NCBI RefSeq assembly: GCF_002127325.2
Contig: NC_035445.2
Coordinates: 78,954,772-79,018,771 of the forward strand
From: Helianthus annuus
Taxonomy: Eukaryota > Streptophyta > Magnoliopsida > Asterales > Asteraceae
DNA length: 64,000 bases
Reading direction: 5' to 3'
Positions 62,372 to 64,000 of the stretch are shown piece after piece. The first letter of the stretch is position 1; the number at the start of each line of letters is the position of its first letter. The position numbers and the translations under genes are program-made. Below the pieces are notes generated by a model. The model ran no database searches, had not been told where the DNA came from, and saw only the letters and a program-made list of their open reading frames with translations.

Positions 62372-63529
62372 TCAAGGTTGCGGTCCCGTGCGACAGTGCT
62401 GCGTAAGATGACCATACCAGTTGCAATTTGCGCAATAGCGACAGTTAGCTTCTGGCGGGTGATGATACGTGCACGTGAAACACAGGGGATGAGCTCCGTT
62501 GTAGGCGCGTTTCAAGTGAACTGGAGCTGCGTGGAGGGGTTCTGGTTGCGACAGTCCAGTTATTGAAGAGTCTGGGCTCATGGTCTTTCGTTTACGGCTG
62601 GGCTGAGCTTCCTAAAATGATGTAGTGTCGTCGGCAGATTCGTCTGATGATTCGCTGGAGATATCATCGGGGGAATCTTCAGAAGAATCGTCGGTAGAAT
62701 TGTTGGAAGAATCGTCGGATGAATCGATGACGATTGGTTGATGCGCTTGTTTGACAGGATTCTTGGAGAAGAATCCGTCCAGGACTCGTTTGTTGTTGAT
62801 TTTTGTGGCCACGCGGTAGGTTTCTTCGATGGTAGCAGGTCTAGCAGCTTCGACAAAATCGCCCACACATTCAGGCAAGCTGCGAATGTACTTCGTGATG
62901 GCTTTTTCTGAAGTGTTGACTTGACTTGGGCAGATTATGCTAAGCTGTTTAAACCTTGCAGTGTAGCCAGCATTGTCACCTTTGATTTGTTTGATTTCCC
63001 AAAATTCGTCTTCTAGCTTCTGGACTTCATGGGGAGGGCAGTACTCTTTCTTCATGAGCTCTTTCATCTCATCCCAAGAGAGAGCGTAGGCCGCGGAGAT
63101 CCCACGTTTGTTACATTCGGCGGTCCACCAGTCGAGTGCTCGTGATTGAAATACTCCGGTAGCGCAGGTAGTACGGAAACTATCGGAACACCCACTCTAA
63201 GGAAGGGTAACTTCGATAGAATCAAACCACTGGAGTAGTTGGGATACACCTCCCTCACCCATGAACTCCATCGGGTCACAGGCTTTGAAGTGTTTGTAGA
63301 GGAAAACAGATTGCGGCGCTTCTGTCTTGCAGTCTTCCGAGGTTTGAGGGTTGCTGAGAGAGTGCACCTGAGCGACAATTTGAGGAATGACTTTGGCCAC
63401 TTCCTTGGCCACAAGCGAGGCAATCCTCTTATCGGCGCTTCGGTTGGCTCTTCTCCTAGCTGTTCGTCTTGAGGTAGAGTCGTTGGAAGGAATCTAGACA
63501 GAGAGAGATTTGGAATGAGATTCAATCAT
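62372..63529 (-). pseudogene. gag of the gag-only element, with three in-frame TAG codons
   Basis: From ATG (minus 63529) one frame runs 386 codons to TGA at 62372, interrupted only by TAG at 63496-63494, 63199-63197 and 62614-62612. Recognisable gag: FKACDPMEFMGEGGVSQLLQ; FQSRALDWWTAECNKRG; MKELMKKEYCPPHEVQKLED; ARFKQLSIICP (capsid region); then a Ser/Asp-rich linker and a Cys/His segment CFTCTYHHPPEANC plus CANCNWYGHLTQHC (zinc knuckles). The first TAG lies at the end of a pyrimidine run (CTCTCTCTGTCTAG), so it may be a splice acceptor and not a stop. Similar to chromovirus gag at 500-1500 of this window ([10 protein letters not shown] against QWFDSIEVTL). The remaining stops look like decay. 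Confidence 0.72.
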
Positions 63530-64000
63530 AATGATTTTGAGTTTTGCAATGCGATTGAGCGCGATCAAACTTGTAGCGATTAATATAATAGATTTCACAT
63601 AGGAGCCAGATAGGAGACACGAGATTCCTAAGTTCTCACACAATTGATTCGTTTTGTACATTTAAATAGTTGTAGTTTATGCTTACCCACATACATATCG
63701 GTGTAGATTGCGCGAGGACGTGATGAAGAGGGAGAGAGCGAGAGCGTAAGCGAGTAATTAGACATTAGTTTTGTTGCGAACATTCGGTTTTCGTTTTAGA
63801 TTGCGATGGCTGTGCGAGTTGTGCGTTTTGTAAAACAAGGGGCGAAAATTGATAAATCGAGAAATCGATAAGGCATATAATAAACCCATAAAGCGTAATT
63901 AAGTTCACTAAAGCGTAAAACCGACGAGTCGTAGGCTTAGTAAAATAATCGGAGTGCCTCGGGTGTTTAGGCGTCGACTACCCAAGGTAACCCAACTATA
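63530..64000 (-). other. 5' leader of the gag-only element
   Basis: Non-coding sequence upstream of gag on the minus strand. The primer site and 5' LTR are not reached before the window ends. Confidence 0.5.

Larger units (their letters stand above)
49369..64000 (-). mobile_element. gag-only gypsy element (chromovirus-derived), open at right edge
   Basis: Minus-strand element: leader at 63530-64000, gag at 63529-62372, a non-coding repeat-rich interior (62371-60141), polypurine tract (60155-60141) and 3' LTR (60140-49369, interrupted). The 5' LTR lies beyond the window. There is no protease, RT or integrase, so this is a TR-GAG-like element that would need helper pol. ATTCA (49364-49368) is the candidate right-hand target duplication. 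Confidence 0.75.

Noticed and set aside
63064..63525. 153-residue minus-strand frame (63064-63525) as the coding frame of gag
   Set aside because: The gag-like motifs are in the neighbouring frame (63529 to 62372); this frame shows none.

Overview
The window is plant nuclear DNA made almost entirely of nested transposable elements. I see no intact ordinary host gene, rRNA or tRNA. The element types (Tekay/Del-like chromovirus, SIRE-type copia, Athila-type gypsy, gag-only and non-coding LTR elements, Helitrons, hAT, Mutator and Harbinger-like MITEs) indicate a eudicot. The style of the repeats suggests Asteraceae, which is an inference and not proven here.

Layout. Positions 1-7281 hold the right part of a Tekay-like Ty3/gypsy element: leader, one long gag-pol frame with a probable 81-nt intron, polypurine tract and 3' LTR. 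Positions 7282-15833 are a mosaic: a SIRE 3' fragment, several copies of an AT-rich Helitron-like repeat, a Harbinger-like MITE (TSD TAA), a hAT element, a Mutator-like MITE (9-bp TSD), a minus-strand solo LTR (TSD TAAAT) and a SINE-like piece.

Positions 15834-40816 are one old SIRE-type copia element expanded from inside by later insertions: a solo LTR at 17883-20319, an Athila-like element at 22253-35601 (TSD ATCTC) whose 3' LTR holds a Helitron at 25449-33822, and a second solo LTR at 36466-39047 (TSD CATTG). The Helitron carries a spliced, uninterrupted three-domain B3 gene and a 247-bp foldback made from an inverted gene fragment.

Positions 41461-45336 end in a clear Helitron terminus and contain the last two exons of a GINS PSF1-like gene. 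Two sibling hAT elements (45628-46647 and 49800-50781, each with 8-bp TSD), a 243-bp foldback (47514-47756) and a stretch studded with GGCGTTT follow. From 49369 to the right edge runs a minus-strand gag-only gypsy element. Its 3' LTR (49369-60140) contains one of the hATs and a complete young non-coding LTR element (52247-59745, TSD TATCC, two 1743-bp LTRs).

Main new observations. (1) In every chromovirus-type LTR here a 5'-splice-site-like block is complementary to a second block 30-60 nt before a CAG acceptor. The paired sequences differ between LTRs but stay complementary. (2) A short hairpin just upstream of the polypurine tract also shows compensatory changes. (3) A self-complementary 10-12-nt palindrome inside the same LTR module keeps its symmetry while its bases change. 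Together these suggest a conserved RNA architecture in this lineage that the protein annotation does not explain.
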